From: Macrothele yani
Taxonomy: Eukaryota > Arthropoda > Arachnida > Araneae > Macrothelidae
DNA length: 64,000 nt
Reading direction: 5' to 3'
Assembly (NCBI GenBank): GCA_039090855.1
Contig: CM077013.1
Location: 137,165,240 to 137,229,239 of the forward strand
The notes under the pieces were generated by a model, which had not been told where the DNA came from, made no database searches, and saw only the letters and a program-made list of their open reading frames with translations. Below, piece by piece: positions 44,484 through 54,404 of the stretch (position 1 is its first letter; each line of letters opens with the position of its first letter). The position numbers and the translations under genes were made by a program.

Positions 44484-44570
44484 GTGGTCTTCTGGAGGAT
44501 TTCCTGTTCCTTGGTACCCAATTTAGTATTTCAATTGTGGTGGTCAGTTCTAGAAATACGGCCAGCCGAT
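44484..44570 (-). pseudogene. RTE 3' fragment, inverted against copy D
   Basis: GTGGTCTTCTGGAGGATTTC to TCAGTTCTAGAAATACGGCC corresponds to the reversed RTE segment at 33835-33920 in copy B. It joins directly to plus-oriented RTE sequence at about 44571, so the junction is a rearrangement. Confidence 0.72.
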
Positions 44571-45590
44571 TACCACTTGAGGACCTTCACTTTGAGCAGG
44601 ATGCCATAGTATTTCTCTATAACATCTGCGAAAATGTATGTGCAAAGGTTCGGATATTTGAGCATACAGCACCAATAAAAATTGGAAAGGGGGTGAGACA
44701 AGGTGACACCATATCTCCCAAACTCTTTAATGCCACATTTCAAAATGTATTTCAATCATTGAAATGGAAAAACAAAAAGATAATGATTAATGGCAATTAT
44801 TTAACTCACCTTCGTTTTGCTGATGACGTAGTGATTTTTGCAACTACCCCTTCGGGGCTGCAGAGTATGATCCAAGAACTTGCTGACAAGAGTACAGAAG
44901 TGGGATTAAAAATGAACTTTCAGAAGACAAAACTGATGTACAATGTTTTTACAAGAAAAAAGAGTTATTGATTAATGGAGAAAAGCTTGAAACAAGCGAT
45001 ACCTGCATTTATGGTGGGCAGCAGATATCAAGTGAGGGTCACATTGATGAAGAAATTAATCGCCGCATAAAACTTGGATGGAGAGCTTGTGGAAGAAACA
45101 GTACATTTTTAAAGAGCAGTATGTCACTATGTCTTAAAAGGAAAGTGTTTAATCAATGCATCCTGTCAGTGCTTTTGTATGGAGCAGACACATGGACCTT
45201 AACTAAAAAAGATACACAAAGACTGCAGATAACTGAGAGAGGCATGGAGAGATGCATTCTTGCTATAACCAGGAGAGATAAGAAGAGGAACTTGTGGATA
45301 AGGAAAATGACAAGAGTAGACGACATCATGACAGGAGTGAAATTACTGAAATGACAATGGGCTGGACATGTTACCCCCGATGGACAACTGAAAATTTAGA
45401 CTGGATTCCAAGTGACAGAAAAAGACACAGAGGAAAACCCAATAGGAGGCTGATATATGAAATTCGAAAGTATGCTGAAGTGACATGGAGGAGACAGGCT
45501 CAAGACAGATAATTGTGGAAGAAACTTGGGGATACCTTAATCCGGCAGTGGATTGATAATGGTTGACGATGATGATGATGATGATTATAT
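44571..45590 (+). pseudogene. RTE reverse transcriptase 3' half, copy D
   Basis: It starts mid-RT just before NICENVCAKVRIFEH and keeps KIGKGVRQGDTISPKLFNA and LRFADDVVIFATTP. A frameshift near 44965 is followed by SSEGHIDEEINRR and QCILSVLLYGADTWTL; a stop follows KLLK at 45354. The 3' coding end and (GAT)n tail at 45566-45584 are present. It is more diverged than copies A-C. Confidence 0.88.
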
Positions 45591-45624
45591 ATGTTTATTG
45601 TATATGTTAATATACATATTAACA

Positions 45625-46478
45625 AGGTTACACCACACCTCCCAAAAACCCCAATGTCACATTGCAAAATGTTTTTCAGTCACTGAACTGGAAAAAGAAG
45701 GAGATAAAAATTAATAGAGATAATTTAACTCTCCTTTCGTTTTGCTGATGACGTCGACATTTTTGCAATTACCCCTTCAGAGTTGCAGAGTATGAACCAG
45801 GAACTTGCTGACAATAGTAAAGTAGTGGGATCAAAAGTGAACTTTCAGAAAACAAAATCGATGTACAATGCTTTTACAGGGAAAGAAGGTTTATCGATTG
45901 ATGGGAAAAATTTGTGAAAACCGATACCTACATTTACTTTGGGCAACAGATATCAAGCGATGTTTACACTGATGAAGAAATTAATCTGCGAATAAAACTT
46001 GGTTGGAGAGCTTTTCGAAGAAACGGTACAATTTTTAAGAGCAGCACGCTATTTATGTCTTAAAAGAAGAGTTTTTAATCAATGCATCCTTCCAGTACTT
46101 ACGTACGGAGCAGAGATTTGAAACTCCCTATAAAAAACATGCAAAGACTGCAGACAAGTGAGGATGCATAGATAGATACATGCTTGGTATAACTAGGAAA
46201 GAGAAAATGAGGAACTCATGGATCAGGAAAATGGCAAGAGTGGAAGACATCATGATCAAAGAAAAATCCCTGAAATGGCAATAGGCTGGACCTATTGCTA
46301 GAAGAATGGACCACCGAAAGATAACCGAAATTTTAGTCTGGATACTAAGGAACAGGAAAAGATTCAGAAGATGACCACGTGGGAGATGGGTGGCTGAAAT
46401 TCGAATGCATGCCAGAGTGATATAGAGGAAACTGGCTCAAGACAGACCATTGTAGAAGAAATTTGGGGAGACCTACAT
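45625..46478 (+). pseudogene. RTE reverse transcriptase 3' part, copy E
   Basis: It begins near the SPKLFNA region (CCCAAAAACCCCAATGTCAC), passes the FADD box segment near 45750, and continues to the GGAGATGGGTGGCTGAAATT region and the terminal coding bases near 46470. Many frameshifts and stops. It lies directly downstream of copy D in the same orientation and is older than A-C by eye. Confidence 0.85.
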
Positions 46479-47464
46479 ATCACATTCAACGTGGTTATTT
46501 TAGTTTCCTGTGATTCATTGTCAGGATTCTGGGAAGCAATGTGCCATTGAGGTTGAAAATGTTTAATCAAGAAGTAAAGAAATTTAAATACAAAAACAAA
46601 AGCTCAAAACGAAGGTTGAATAGATGCATACGCAACAGATGATGACGAGGTAAGCGAATAACAAATAAGTAATTTTTACTCCCATTAGTTTAAGTAATTA
46701 AGAAAAATTCCGAGTTGTATAGACGATGCTTTTCCTGAAAAGTATATTGCCCACTTTATCACTCGATGCGTTCACATCCGATTTAGAGTAGAATCATTAG
46801 TATCAAAAATGAAATATTTCGTTTTTAATGAAGACGATCTCAAAAAATATATATGGTTTGTTTAGGATCTAGACTTTTCTTTCGTTTTTATTGTATGAAA
46901 AGAAAACCTTTGTAAGATATGTATTAGATAATAAATATTTTACGAGACATACATCTTTCCATGATTCATTGCTTATGTTCTGTCTCTCTTCTACAGGTAA
47001 ACTTTCCTAAAATTTTCATCCTTCCCATTAAGAGAGGATTGACCCCAAGATTTAGCCTCGTAGTGGCTGAAATACTAGGTGCATATAGATCTTCCGCGAA
47101 ACACAGTAGGTCCATCTGCGTTGTGAATCGGGACGAAACCCACGATCACTGGAGTGTGAAACTATATTTTCACACTTTGCTGCGATGCAATTGTTTCACG
47201 CACGCGTTCCTCTTAAAATCGATTTGTAGCTTACTTAATAAGGGCGGATTGTTTCTTTAGTTTGCGCTTAGTTGAAACTATGTGTGAAATAGCAGCTTTT
47301 GCCTGCATGCATGTGCTTTATGCAAGGGCAATTTAAGATTTAAAAGATATTACGAACGCATCGATAGACTGGCGGAGACATGAACTCAAAGCAGAGTAGT
47401 ATGATTCAGTTCTACTGACAGGTGAAGAATATGGAATGTTGCATATAATAGTCTGAAGATAAAG
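46479..47464. other. No feature recognised
   Basis: No supported gene; small open frames have no recognisable domain. Confidence 0.45.
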
Positions 47465-47562
47465 AGATATTTTTTTTGTCAGTTGAAGGTTTATCGACCA
47501 CCCCGAGAAGCTCAATGAAGTATATAAGCAATCTACCGCCCCTAATTTAGGGTTACTAGCTA
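47465..47562 (-). repeat. SINE family A, 3' part, split by a Tc1 element
   Basis: T-run, then GAAGGTTTATCGACCACC and CCCCTAATTTAGGGTTACTAG. The SINE breaks at TA and resumes at 48779 with GTTCCAGGGAAGGCAGAGAT. Confidence 0.85.
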
Positions 47563-48778
47563 CACTATGTGGAAAAAAGTGATTGGATACCCAACGCAGG
47601 CGCAATGGTGTGATATCGCAGCATACACGTGGTGGATAAGGTATAAAAACGACAACGGCAGAGCGCAGCACAGATCAATCGCTGATAAAATGGCTGGGAG
47701 GAGTAGGTTCTCCGAGTTTGAAAAGGGCGTTATAATAGGCTGCTTAATTGGAGGTATGAGCATAAGAAGCATTGCTGATGTCAGACAGGTCGCTAAATCA
47801 ACTGTAGCCTTTGCCATCAACAAGTAAAGAAGACGGGAGGGATGGGGGCGTTGCAGGAATTCACCTCGCCCTGGAAGATCCACGAAACTGCAACCCAGGG
47901 ACCGGAAGGTGCTACATAGGGAGATCCCGAAAACAAGGTTCGACCAATGCCCGCCATAGCACATGAGTTTTCCAGATGGCGACAGATGTCATGATATCCA
48001 TCAAGACGCTTCGAAGAGATGCCCGTGCACTCGGATATCATTGCAGAGAAACCTCCCATAAAACTCTCATCACAAAACCCAATAAATCCATGCGGCTACG
48101 ATGATGTCAACAGCACAAAAATTGGACATTGCAGCAATAGCGGAAGCCACAAATCCCGCTTCACGTTTCCCTATCGGATAGACTTGTCTCGGTTTGGCAG
48201 TTACCCAGAGAAAATCTGCTTCCGGAGTGTACAGTGCAGACTGTGAAGTACGGAGGTGGTGGACTTATGGTCTGGAGCTCTTCCAACTCGTACGGTGTGG
48301 GTCCACTGGTTGTTATACATGACAAAATGAACTCTGCTGTATAGGGATATCCTGGATAAGTCAAACTTCCTACGCGGTGGTAGTTCTACGGACACAACGA
48401 TTGTTTCTTCCAGGACGACAATGCCATTTGTCATGTTTCCAATGGTACAATGGAGTGGTATGAGGGAAATCAGGTCTCACGGATGGACTAGCCTGCTCAA
48501 AGCCCAGACATCAATCCCATTGAACACCTACGGGATAGACATGAACAATGGACGTGGTCTAGAAAAACACGACCTTCTTCACTAACCGGGCTGGTCGATG
48601 CACTGAAGGCGGAATGGAGGAATTCCTGCTCTCCGTAGACCGTGGGGTGGTGTACAGTATACCTAGACGGGTGGCTGCTGTAATCTTTGCCAATGGAGGA
48701 CCTATCCGTACTGATGTTAATACAATATGGTTGTTCCATTTATTTAGTGTCCAATCCCTTTTGTTTGTCCACTTAGTA
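47563..48778 (+). mobile_element. Tc1-like element inserted into a SINE
   Basis: The left end CACTATGTGGAAAAAAGTGA and the complement of the right end (TACTAAGTGGACAAACAAAA, then GGGATTGGACAC) match with some changes, and TA flanks both. The length is 1,216 bp. The two halves of one SINE lie on either side. Confidence 0.87.
47690..48720 (+). pseudogene. Tc1-like transposase of the 47563-48778 element
   Basis: The ATG at 47690 reads MAGRSRFSEFEKGVIIGCLI and then SIRSIADVRQVAKSTVAFAI, the first helix-turn-helix, before a stop at 47827. The remaining sequence is in mixed frames. The second catalytic block is FQDDNAICHVSN near 48410, and the Glu block is SPDINPIEHLRD near 48505. The C-terminal SIPRRVAAVIFANGGP ends near 48720. 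Confidence 0.83.
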
Positions 48779-48913
48779 TAGTTCCAGGGAAGGCAGAGAT
48801 CAGTACCGTAATAACACGCACACTATCCAAGTCTCAACAGGGATTCCAACTCATGCGCATCTCAGACCAATGATCAGAAGCCAGTGCTCAGACAACTGTC
48901 CCAATAGGGTGGC
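48779..48913 (-). repeat. SINE family A, 5' part, beyond the Tc1 insertion
   Basis: It continues the SINE at 47465-47562: GTTCCAGGGAAGGCAGAG, CAACAGGGATTCCAACTC (box B, decayed) and CAACTGTCCCAATAGGGTGG (head). Confidence 0.82.
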
Positions 48914-49108
48914 AAAGAGAAATCACCACAAAGAATATATGCAATGGTAAAGTGAAATATCGGATCTGTGTGGACCGGAAAGGGCTACTGACATGATGAT
49001 CTCCCTCGAGCAGGAAATAGCATTGTTCCATCACTCAAGATCAGAAATATTTAATTTCGTACTCATTTACTTTGTTTTGATATCTTTCTGGGAAAAAATG
49101 TACACCTA

Positions 49109-50644
49109 CACTGGTGTGCAAAAATTAAGGACGAAGAGGAGAAATTAGCATAACAGCGGAACGAGCAGGCAGAACGGACCGAAATACCACTCAGGGGATA
49201 GACTAGGGTCCGGTACGGTAGGGCATGCGCATATGCGCAGCATGACGTGGGGGATGTCGGAAGGGTATAAAGCACACGGGCGGTGCACGCTTAGCAGTTC
49301 AGTGAACGCTATTGCACGGTGTACATCGGTTTGAACGACGTCGAGTTGCTGCCACCGTGTAATATGGCCAACAGGCAATCCAGTAGACGACATCTAGATG
49401 ACTTTACCCGAAGTCGCGTCATCGGGAAGTTGGAAGAAAGTCGAAGTGTGACTAGTGTGGCCGAGGAATTCGGGAACGCTCACAGCATCGTTGACAGCAT
49501 TCAAACGACAGGAACAGCTGTCCGAAAGTTTAGCAGTGGTCGTCCACGAGCAACCACGGCGGCGGACGACCGGTATATTGTCCCACAGGCGAGAAGAGAC
49601 AGACGGCAGACAGCGGTAGAAATCGCAAGGCACATGCAACAGACAACTGGACGTCCGTTATCGCGTTTTACCGTAGTCAAGAGGCTGCACAAAGGTGGTC
49701 TATTTGCACGACGACCAGTACGGTGTGTGCCATTAACGCCTGCTCATCGAAGACGGCGGTTTCTCTGGTGCCAGGAACACAAGAACTGGACACATCAGCA
49801 ATGGGATCAAGTTCTCCTTACGGATGAGAGCCGATTTAGTCTGACGAGTGATTCTGGACGTATACACATCTGGAGAGATCAGGGAACACGCAATCACACC
49901 TCTAACATCATCGAAAGGGACCGGTTTGGAGGTGGCCGAGTTCTCGTTTGGGGCGGTATCATTCTTGGTAGCCGTACTGACCTCCACATCATCCAAGGAG
50001 GTTCAGTCACTGGTGTCCGCTATTGTACCGAGGTTCTCCTACCTCACGTGCGTCTGTTTAGAGTTGCTATGGGTCCTCAGTTCCTCTTCATGGACGATAA
50101 CGCTACACCTTATCGCACAGTGGCTGTCGCAGAGCTGTTGGAGAGTGAAAATATTCAAGGCATGGATTGGCCTGCAAGGTTCCCGGACCTAAATCCAACC
50201 GAACATGTGTGGGACCTTCTCGGGAGACGCTTGGCAGCACGTCACCAGCCGCCAGCAACGATTCCGCAGCTGCGATTGATACTACAAGTGGAATGGGCTG
50301 CGATGCCTCAACAGCACCTTAACAACCTCGTCCTCAGCATGGACAGACGTCGTAAATCCTGCAACGCAGTCAGGGGTGATCATATCCCCTACTAAAGACT
50401 GGAATTTTCTTGGCAGCCGCCTGTCACATGAACGTTTCTGTCTTCTGTCCAGTTGTGCTCGAAGCTACCTTTTCAATAAAGTGCCTTTGAATCCTTTGGA
50501 TTCCTTGTTTGGACGGTTTTGCTCACTTGTTTCATATTCTTACATCTTGGGGATCTTATGGTATGATTTGAGTCGATGTGAAGCACTTCTGCACGACGTT
50601 ACATTCGAAAAACCGTCTCGTCCTTAATATTTGCACGCCAGTGT
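49109..50644 (+). mobile_element. Tc1-like transposon, structurally intact
   Basis: The terminal repeats CACTGGTGTGCAAAAATTAA (left) and CACTGGCGTGCAAATATTAA (right, complement), continuing into GGACGA, are flanked by TA (49107-49108 and 50645-50646). The 1,536-bp element encloses a single uninterrupted transposase reading frame. It is the only element here with matched ends and an open transposase, so it is the best candidate for a recently active source. Confidence 0.95.
49364..50395 (+). CDS. Tc1-like transposase, 343 residues, open
   Basis: The start MANRQSSRRHLDDFTRSRVI at 49364 is preferred over the in-frame ATG at 49319 because family members begin there and 343 residues is the usual Tc1 length. 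The domains in order are the first helix-turn-helix (about residues 10-50), a GRPRATT AT-hook-like linker (about 63-70), and a second DNA-binding part (to about 130). The DDE core has Asp154 in LTDESRF, Asp245 in FMDDNA, and Glu280 in NPTEHVWD, with 34 residues between the last two. It ends DHIPY. It would cut and paste the surrounding element at TA sites in the nucleus. Oddities: Tyr-Arg replaces the usual Pro-His after FMDDNA, and NPTEH replaces NPIEH. Activity is therefore uncertain. Confidence 0.93.
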   Translation: MANRQSSRRHLDDFTRSRVIGKLEESRSVTSVAEEFGNAHSIVDSIQTTGTAVRKFSSGRPRATTAADDRYIVPQARRDRRQTAVEIARHMQQTTGRPLSRFTVVKRLHKGGLFARRPVRCVPLTPAHRRRRFLWCQEHKNWTHQQWDQVLLTDESRFSLTSDSGRIHIWRDQGTRNHTSNIIERDRFGGGRVLVWGGIILGSRTDLHIIQGGSVTGVRYCTEVLLPHVRLFRVAMGPQFLFMDDNATPYRTVAVAELLESENIQGMDWPARFPDLNPTEHVWDLLGRRLAARHQPPATIPQLRLILQVEWAAMPQQHLNNLVLSMDRRRKSCNAVRGDHIPY

Positions 50645-50645
50645 A

Positions 50646-51083
50646 TTTCTAAGGGTTGTTTAAGACCAGGGGCAAACACTCCGTTCCTAAAATCCTCTAC
50701 ATATGATCTGATCTCTGATCTTTTCCCCGGTAATACATAAGTGTGTCTTCCCTCCCCCTTTCTACCTCGCTTCCGTGTCACTTTTCTGTCCGGCACTCTA
50801 GCTCAAATATCCTAGTTTCCTATTTCTAAGGGTTGTTTAAAACCTGGGGCAAACACTCCCTTCCTAAAATCCTCTACATATGATCTGATTTCTGATCTTT
50901 TCCCCGGTAATGCATAAGTGAGTCTTCCTCTTCCTTTCTACCTCGCTTTCGTGTCATTTTCCTATCGGGCACTCTAGCTCAAATCTCCTAGTTTCCTATT
51001 TCTAAGGGTTGTTTAAGACCTGGAGTCAGACACTCCTTCCTAAACTCCTTTACATATGATCTGATCTGATCTGATCTGATCTG
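50646..51083. repeat. ~177-bp tandem repeat, 2.4 units, ending in (ATCTG)n
   Basis: TTTCTAAGGGTTGTTTAA starts at 50646, 50823 and 50999. Units share CACTCTAGCTCAAAT and CTACATATGATCTGAT. The third unit is truncated and its GATCTGAT end has expanded into five CTGAT pentamers (51058-51083). Confidence 0.92.
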
Positions 51084-51167
51084 ATGTTGCAATCAGTGAA
51101 GAGCTGACATTGGGACGAAAGATGTTTTTGTGCCTCACTATACTCCGGCGTCGATGAAGGTCGCACT

Positions 51168-52164
51168 ATGAACACCCAAAGGAATTTGAGCGTGGAAGGA
51201 TTGTTGGGATGAGAGAAGGTAAATTTTTGTACCAAAATTGCCACTCGTACGGGACAAAACGCTGACGTAACGTTCGCATCGTGACGTCAGCGGACAGATG
51301 AGACTCGGACGCACAGAAATCCGGGAAATGGGCCGCAAAATCGCACGACTGCACGGGATGGCGGACACTTCTACCGCATGGTAGTGACCGACTGCACAAC
51401 GACATCCACGCTGTCAGCACAGCATTGTCACAGGTCAGGCTTTGTCCTCCAGCCCAGTTCGGCGTCGTCTGCTTAACAGAGAACAGATCGCCAGCAGCCC
51501 ATTGCTTCTCCTTCTTTGACCGTCAACCGATAACTCCTCATGCAGTAATGGGGTATCTAACACAGACATTAGCGCGCTGGTTGGCAGCAAGTCGTCTTTT
51601 CTGACAAGTCACGTTTCAACTTGATACACCAAGATGGCCGCATACGTATTCCATAAAATCGTGGTGAATGGGACCTTGCAGAATATTCTGTATTTTGTAA
51701 CGTCATACCAGCTCAACGCAGAGTGTCATGGTTTGGGGCGCCATTAGGTTTAATTCGAAGCGTCGTTATTTGGGGTGCCATTAGGTTCAATTCGAAGCGT
51801 CATGGTTTGGGGCGCCATTGCGTTCAATTTGCAATCTCGCCTGATACGAATTCAGGCAATCCTCAACAGTTAGCGATACATCAAAGATATTTTAGATTGA
51901 GAAGTGGTACTCTATTTTTCATAGTTGTCCTGGCGCCAGCAGAGTAGTTCTCGGCCACGTGTGGGCAGGAATGTCCAAGACCTCCTCCATGCACGGCAGA
52001 TACCGCTTCTTTCCTGGCCTGCACGTCCGGCGGATATGTCCCCAATCGAACATGTCTGGGACATGGTGGTTATGAGAATGACTCGTCGTGCCCCTTCGCC
52101 AGTCAACACAAATGGGCTGTGGTCTAGCATAGAAGCACCTTCGCAGCCTATTTATCAGGACTAG
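51168..52164 (+). pseudogene. Tc1-like transposase, heavily decayed
   Basis: The N-terminal HPKEFERGRIVGMREGK lies near 51170. The first Asp block SDKSRFNLIHQDGRIRIP is near 51605, followed by RVSWFGAP/VMVWGAI, which is triplicated (51726-51836). The second block is damaged near 51935. The Glu block is PADMSPIEHVWDMV near 52035. The reading ends at 52164. Ends of the element were not found. Multiple stops and frameshifts are present. Confidence 0.82.
51726..51836 (+). repeat. 37-bp tandem triplication inside the Tc1 gene
   Basis: GTCATGGTTTGGGGCGCCAT followed by TAGGTTTAATTCGAAGC occurs at 51726, 51763 and 51800 with small changes. It duplicates the codons of the VMVWGAI strand; 37 bp is not a multiple of three. 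Confidence 0.9.
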
Positions 52165-52427
52165 AAATCTCTACCATTCAGTCACCGTGTGAAGCCTGTT
52201 ATAGTCTCTCGAGGTGACTTCACAAGGTACTGAGTTTTGAATAAAAAAAGTCTTGTGTAGCTTTGCAAATGTGATCAGTTATCTCCTGTAACATGAGGAA
52301 TCTGTTACATAAATTTGATTTGAATAGCGAGATTCATTCTTGGTGTTAATTTTCGTAAAACGTAAGATACTGTTTTAGAAGATTCCGCTGAGACCTACAA
52401 ATTTTAAAAGCATTGTTATTAATATTT

Positions 52428-52622
52428 TTTGATTGGAGTGTTAACGACCTTAGTGAGCGACTCGGTGGATTATAAGCAGTCGCCCGTCCCTAATTTAGGG
52501 CAACTGGTTCCAGGGAAGGGAGCGAGCCAGTGCTGTAAAACACATAAACATCCACGCCTCATCGGGATTCGGACTCGCACCCATCTCGGACGAATAGTCA
52601 GAAGCCATCGCTTAGACCACTT
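52428..52622 (-). repeat. SINE family A copy
   Basis: TTGATTGGAGTGTTAACGAC, then GTCGCCCGTCCCTAATTTAG, to CATCGCTTAGACCACTTCGG. The head is altered. A 12-base inverted repeat (CTTAGACCACTT/AAGTGGTCTAAG) straddles its 5' end at 52611-52645. Confidence 0.85.
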
Positions 52623-52868
52623 CGGACGGCTCAAAAGTGGTCTAAGCACTTTTCGAGGAAATGAGTTTAAAGCTTGTGAGCCGTCCCTGCCGCGATGTTT
52701 CCTCGAATGCACGTAATCAATCTCCATGGAAATGATTTTTCAGCTCTTACTTGTACGTAGTTCGGTATTTAATAATTCAGTGTGCTTATTTTTTCGGAGA
52801 AAATATAACGCCCTTAAACACTGAAGATATACAAGGTATTCCAATCAAGATAGGCGAAAGTTGTCGGG

Positions 52869-53091
52869 GCCGCCCCGGTGGCGCAGTGGTCTAAGCGATG
52901 GCCTCTGATCATTCGTCTGAAAGGGGTTCGGGTTCGAATCCCGGTGAGGCATGGATGTTGTGTCTGTCTTACGGCACCGGCTCTCTCCCTTCCCTGGAAC
53001 CAGTGGCCCTAAATTAGGGACGGGCGACTGCTTATAGCCCATTGAGTTGCTCACGGTGGTCGTTAAACCTTCAATTAAAAAAAAAAAAAAA
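52869..53091 (+). repeat. SINE family A, best full-length copy
   Basis: GCCGCCCCGGTGGCGCAGTG gives box A, and GGGTTCGAATCCC gives a perfect box B. The body CTTCCCTGGAACCAGTGGCC, TAGGGACGGGCGACTGCTTA and GTTGCTCACGGTGGTCGTTA is unbroken, and the tail is AATTAAAA plus A-run to 53091. Its 223 bp defines the family: a tRNA-derived head, a ~110-bp conserved tRNA-unrelated body and an A-rich tail. Confidence 0.95.
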
Positions 53092-53182
53092 TCTTCCACG
53101 ATGCAGTCACGTGCAGGTAGAAACATGTCCGTAACCGGTACGAAGCTGTGAGAACGGGTCTGACTCAAAGGACGTGTCGAGG

Positions 53183-53310
53183 CAGCTGATGTGGGGGTCA
53201 TGTATAGGCTCGGATGGTTGCAGGACAATTCGTGGTAATCGCATATACGGTCCCTTATGTGACGTCTATTCGACCAATGAGAAGCGTTGTTAGAAAAAGT
53301 GACTCCTAAG
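53183..53310. repeat. Left arm of a ~130-bp inverted repeat
   Basis: It contains GGTAATCGCATATACGGTCC and CTTATGTGACGTCTATTCGA, and pairs with 53748-53888, about 450 bp away. No coding domain is recognised. Confidence 0.8.
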
Positions 53311-53747
53311 AATACGTCCTTACTTTCCATTTGCTGTTAGAAATTTTAATTCAACTGTTCCTAAATGTTGTTCAGATCAGAAAAATGTTTGATATCGATG
53401 TCCCAAACCACACACATCATCTTGGCACTCATGATGAATTTTACAAAGCTCTTTTTATCCACCAATGGAAGTATTCAGATATTTTAGAATCAATATTTCG
53501 GACTGTTTAAATGCGAAATGCTCATGACTAAGCCGGAAAATAAAGCACAAATTGAAGAGATATTTTTGAATGATGCTGTAAGCCATGCAATATCAAACAT
53601 TTTTTACATCTGAACAACGTTAAGAAACCGTTGAATTTCAATATCTAACAGAAAACTGAAAGTAAGAAAGAGATATTCGAAGCTAAAACACTGAATATGG
53701 CTGTAAATTGGTCAATAAACAACCACTTTTGCCAGCGCACAAGAAAT

Positions 53748-53888
53748 CACGGTCAGAGGAGTCGCTTTTCCTTACAACGCTTCTCATTTGTCGAATAGAA
53801 GAAGTCACATAAGGGATCGTATACGCGATTACCGCGGATTTTCCTGCAACCGCACGAGACCATACATGGCCCTGATGTGGGTACCTAG
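53748..53888. repeat. Right arm of the ~130-bp inverted repeat
   Basis: The complement reads GGTAATCGCGTATACGATCC and CTTATGTGACTTCTTCTATT, then AATGAGAAGCGTTGTAAGG, matching the left arm with scattered changes. Confidence 0.8.
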
Positions 53889-53939
53889 CTACAGTGAAAG
53901 TATGACAAATAACAGAAAATCCCTCCAGCCGAAGGACTT

Positions 53940-54134
53940 GGTGCGTTGAATCGCACATTGTATTCGCCTGATCTGGCACCAGCTGGCTACGTTTTGTTTC
54001 CCAGACTGAAATTAACGCCGCAAGGGAAGACATTTTGGACATTCAAACAAACGTGACGTCTCAGATGCAGACGATAATAAAGGAGGAAATTTTCTTATTG
54101 CTTCCATCTGCTATGAGAACGATAACAAAAGTGT
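53940..54134 (+). pseudogene. mariner transposase C-terminal fragment
   Basis: The frame reads YSPDLAPAGYVLFPRLK near 53960, the block holding the third catalytic residue of mariner transposases (normally SPDLAPxDYxLF). Gly replaces the Asp. A frame change follows and the reading continues as DIQTNVTSQMQTIIKEEIF. The rest of the gene is absent. Confidence 0.72.
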
Positions 54135-54137
54135 ATA

Positions 54138-54335
54138 GTCCATCCCGGTGTCGCTATGATCAGAGCGCTGGTTTCTAACATTTATCCGAGAAGGGGCAGA
54201 GTTAAAATTCTCGGAAAGTATTGCTGTTGGGTTTGCATCACGGCACTGACTCTTCTCCCTTCGCTAGAACCAGTGTCCCCAAATTAGAGACGCCCCTAGA
54301 GTTGCTCACTGTGGTCGTTAAACCTTCACCCCCCT
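54138..54335 (+). repeat. SINE family A copy, diverged
   Basis: The head CATCCCGGTGTCGCTATGAT is followed by decayed box B, then CTCCCTTCGCTAGAACCAGT, an internal deletion, and GTTGCTCACTGTGGTCGTTA and AACCTTC with a C-rich, not A-rich, tail. Confidence 0.8.
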
Positions 54336-54404
54336 CCCCCCAAAAGTATACATTATATATAAAATATATAAACCTTAAATCCTCCTCCTACCCCGCCCAA
54401 CATA

